Source: Pseudoxanthomonas suwonensis (GTDB taxonomy: Bacteria > Pseudomonadota > Gammaproteobacteria > Xanthomonadales > Xanthomonadaceae). Taken from it: a stretch of DNA of 5,107 nucleotides. Positions 4,146-5,107 of the stretch are shown here, piece after piece. A program made the position numbers and the translations under genes. The stretch lies in NCBI GenBank assembly GCA_003240695.1, contig QFNC01000077.1, positions 1 through 5,107 on the forward strand. Direction: 5' to 3'. Under the pieces are notes generated by a model, which was not told the origin of the DNA, did no database searches, and was given only the letters and a program-made list of their open reading frames with translations. How positions within the stretch are numbered: position 1 is the first letter of the stretch; each line of letters begins with the position of its first letter.

Positions 4146-5107
4146 ACGATGCGACGACCGCACACGGTGGCGGGAAGGACCCGAGCGGCAGGTCATGGAA
4201 GAGTGACCTGCTGCGGATCAAGCCGCCGGTGATGCCCGTGCGCACCACCCTGTTGCTGGTGGCACTGGTCTGGCTGGCCTTCATCGTCTCCACCGCTGTG
4301 GGGCAGCCGATCAGTGGACTGCTGGTCGCCCTCGGCGCGTACATCGTGCTGTTCGGCGGAGGGCAGCCGCTGCGACCCCGACTGCGGGCCTACGGGATCG
4401 CCGCCGCCGGACTGCTGGTCGCGGTCACGATCGGCGTGCTGGTCGGTGAGCACCCGCTGGCCACCTGGCTCGCCTACCTGGGGGTCTCGGTGGTTGCGGT
4501 GCTGGTGTGCAGGTACCTCGACCCCGGCCCGCCCGGGCCGTACTTCTTCGTCCTGATGCTGGGTGGCGGCACCCTGCTGACCGCCACCGGGATGGGGCTG
4601 CCGGTGATCCTGCTGCACCTGGCCGGTGGGTCGCTGCTGGCGATGCTGGCCGGCACCGCCGACGCCCTGATCGACCGGCGGGCAACCGTCGACGAGGGGG
4701 ATGCGGCAGATCGGACGCCGTCGGCCGCGGCAGGTGATGCCGCCGAGACGGAGCGTCGCCGCTCCGAGCGCGTCACCCTGGCCCGCGTGTGCCTCGCGGT
4801 CACCCTCAGCCTCGGTCTCAGCGCACTGCGCGGGGACGAGCATCCCTTCTGGGGTGTCCTGGTCGTGGTGCTGGTGCTGTCCTATCCCGGGGACCGACGG
4901 GTGCTGAACGTGCGGGCACTCTCCCGGATCCTCGGGACCCTCATCGGCGTGCTGATCTTCGCACCGATGGCCGGGCTGCACCTGGGCTCGGCCGGGTACG
5001 TCATCGTGCTGTGCGTGCTGCTGTGGTTCGTGGCCCGCTGGACCACCCGCAACTACCTGATCGGAAGTGTGCTGATCACGGTGCTGGCGCTGATGATGAC
5101 GGTGCCG
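4142..5107 (+). CDS. FUSC-family membrane protein, probable aromatic-acid exporter (3' partial)
   Basis: The open frame runs 322 codons to the right edge with no stop. After a hydrophilic N-terminus (1-33) come about six hydrophobic segments (roughly 35-53, 58-73, 84-102, 105-123, 134-150, 152-171). A charged, alanine-rich linker (174-211) separates these from a second membrane block starting near 212. In that block HPFWGVLVVVLVLSYPGD (234-251), RR at 252-253 and RILGTLIG (262-269) match the FUSC/YccS-type domain, with its conserved R-x-x-GT-x-x-G pattern. Known members (fusaric acid resistance proteins, AaeB of E. coli) are inner-membrane exporters of aromatic acids; the substrate here is unknown. 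The family has two membrane blocks plus soluble regions, so a substantial C-terminal part is probably missing to the right. No other in-frame start exists between here and 4080, so ATG 4142 is the start. It overlaps the stop of the leader ORF and has no ribosome-binding site. Confidence 0.85.
   Translation, partial: MNDATTAHGGGKDPSGRSWKSDLLRIKPPVMPVRTTLLLVALVWLAFIVSTAVGQPISGLLVALGAYIVLFGGGQPLRPRLRAYGIAAAGLLVAVTIGVLVGEHPLATWLAYLGVSVVAVLVCRYLDPGPPGPYFFVLMLGGGTLLTATGMGLPVILLHLAGGSLLAMLAGTADALIDRRATVDEGDAADRTPSAAAGDAAETERRRSERVTLARVCLAVTLSLGLSALRGDEHPFWGVLVVVLVLSYPGDRRVLNVRALSRILGTLIGVLIFAPMAGLHLGSAGYVIVLCVLLWFVARWTTRNYLIGSVLITVLALMMTVP

Noticed and set aside
4193..4981. Long reverse-strand frame of 262 codons.
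   Set aside because: It translates to a His/Gln/Gly/Pro-rich sequence typical of the antisense of a GC-rich membrane-protein gene. The + strand reads as a clear FUSC protein.

Overview
The window is about 5.1 kb of very GC-rich DNA. Its codons end mostly in G or C, and at three positions a NAGRCT hexamer lies exactly 6 nt before an ATG or GTG, the pattern of actinobacterial leaderless genes. This suggests an actinobacterium, probably of the Micrococcales; Brachybacterium-like is a guess from composition and promoter style. Every gene I can support is on the + strand. I see no mobile element, CRISPR array, tRNA or rRNA.

Layout, left to right. (1) The last 59 codons of an unrecognised gene run in from the left edge (2-181). 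(2) A 166-nt gap (182-347) holds two mutually exclusive hairpins, a more AT-rich patch with a GATATATC dyad, and a clear ribosome-binding site. (3) A complete aldo/keto reductase with an intact catalytic tetrad (348-1334) follows. (4) After 24 nt comes a single-pass membrane protein with a cysteine-containing outer domain (1359-2147), probably co-transcribed with the reductase. (5) A leaderless GTG start opens a 434-residue six-helix membrane protein of unknown function (2212-3516). (6) Another leaderless start at 3574 opens a small gene that appears broken by an in-frame TAG and a -1 shift at a T run. Its coding signal continues to 4058. (7) A third leaderless start (4080) opens a 21-codon ORF whose stop codon overlaps the ATG of a FUSC-family (aromatic-acid/fusaric-acid-efflux-like) membrane protein, which runs off the right edge (4142-5107).

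The genes do not form an obvious single pathway. The reductase and the cysteine-containing membrane protein look like one transcription unit. The next three starts each have their own leaderless promoter, so they look like separate units in a row. The two observations most worth a second look are the broken gene at 3574-4058 and the leaderless leader ORF coupled to the FUSC exporter. I found no convincing new multi-gene system.
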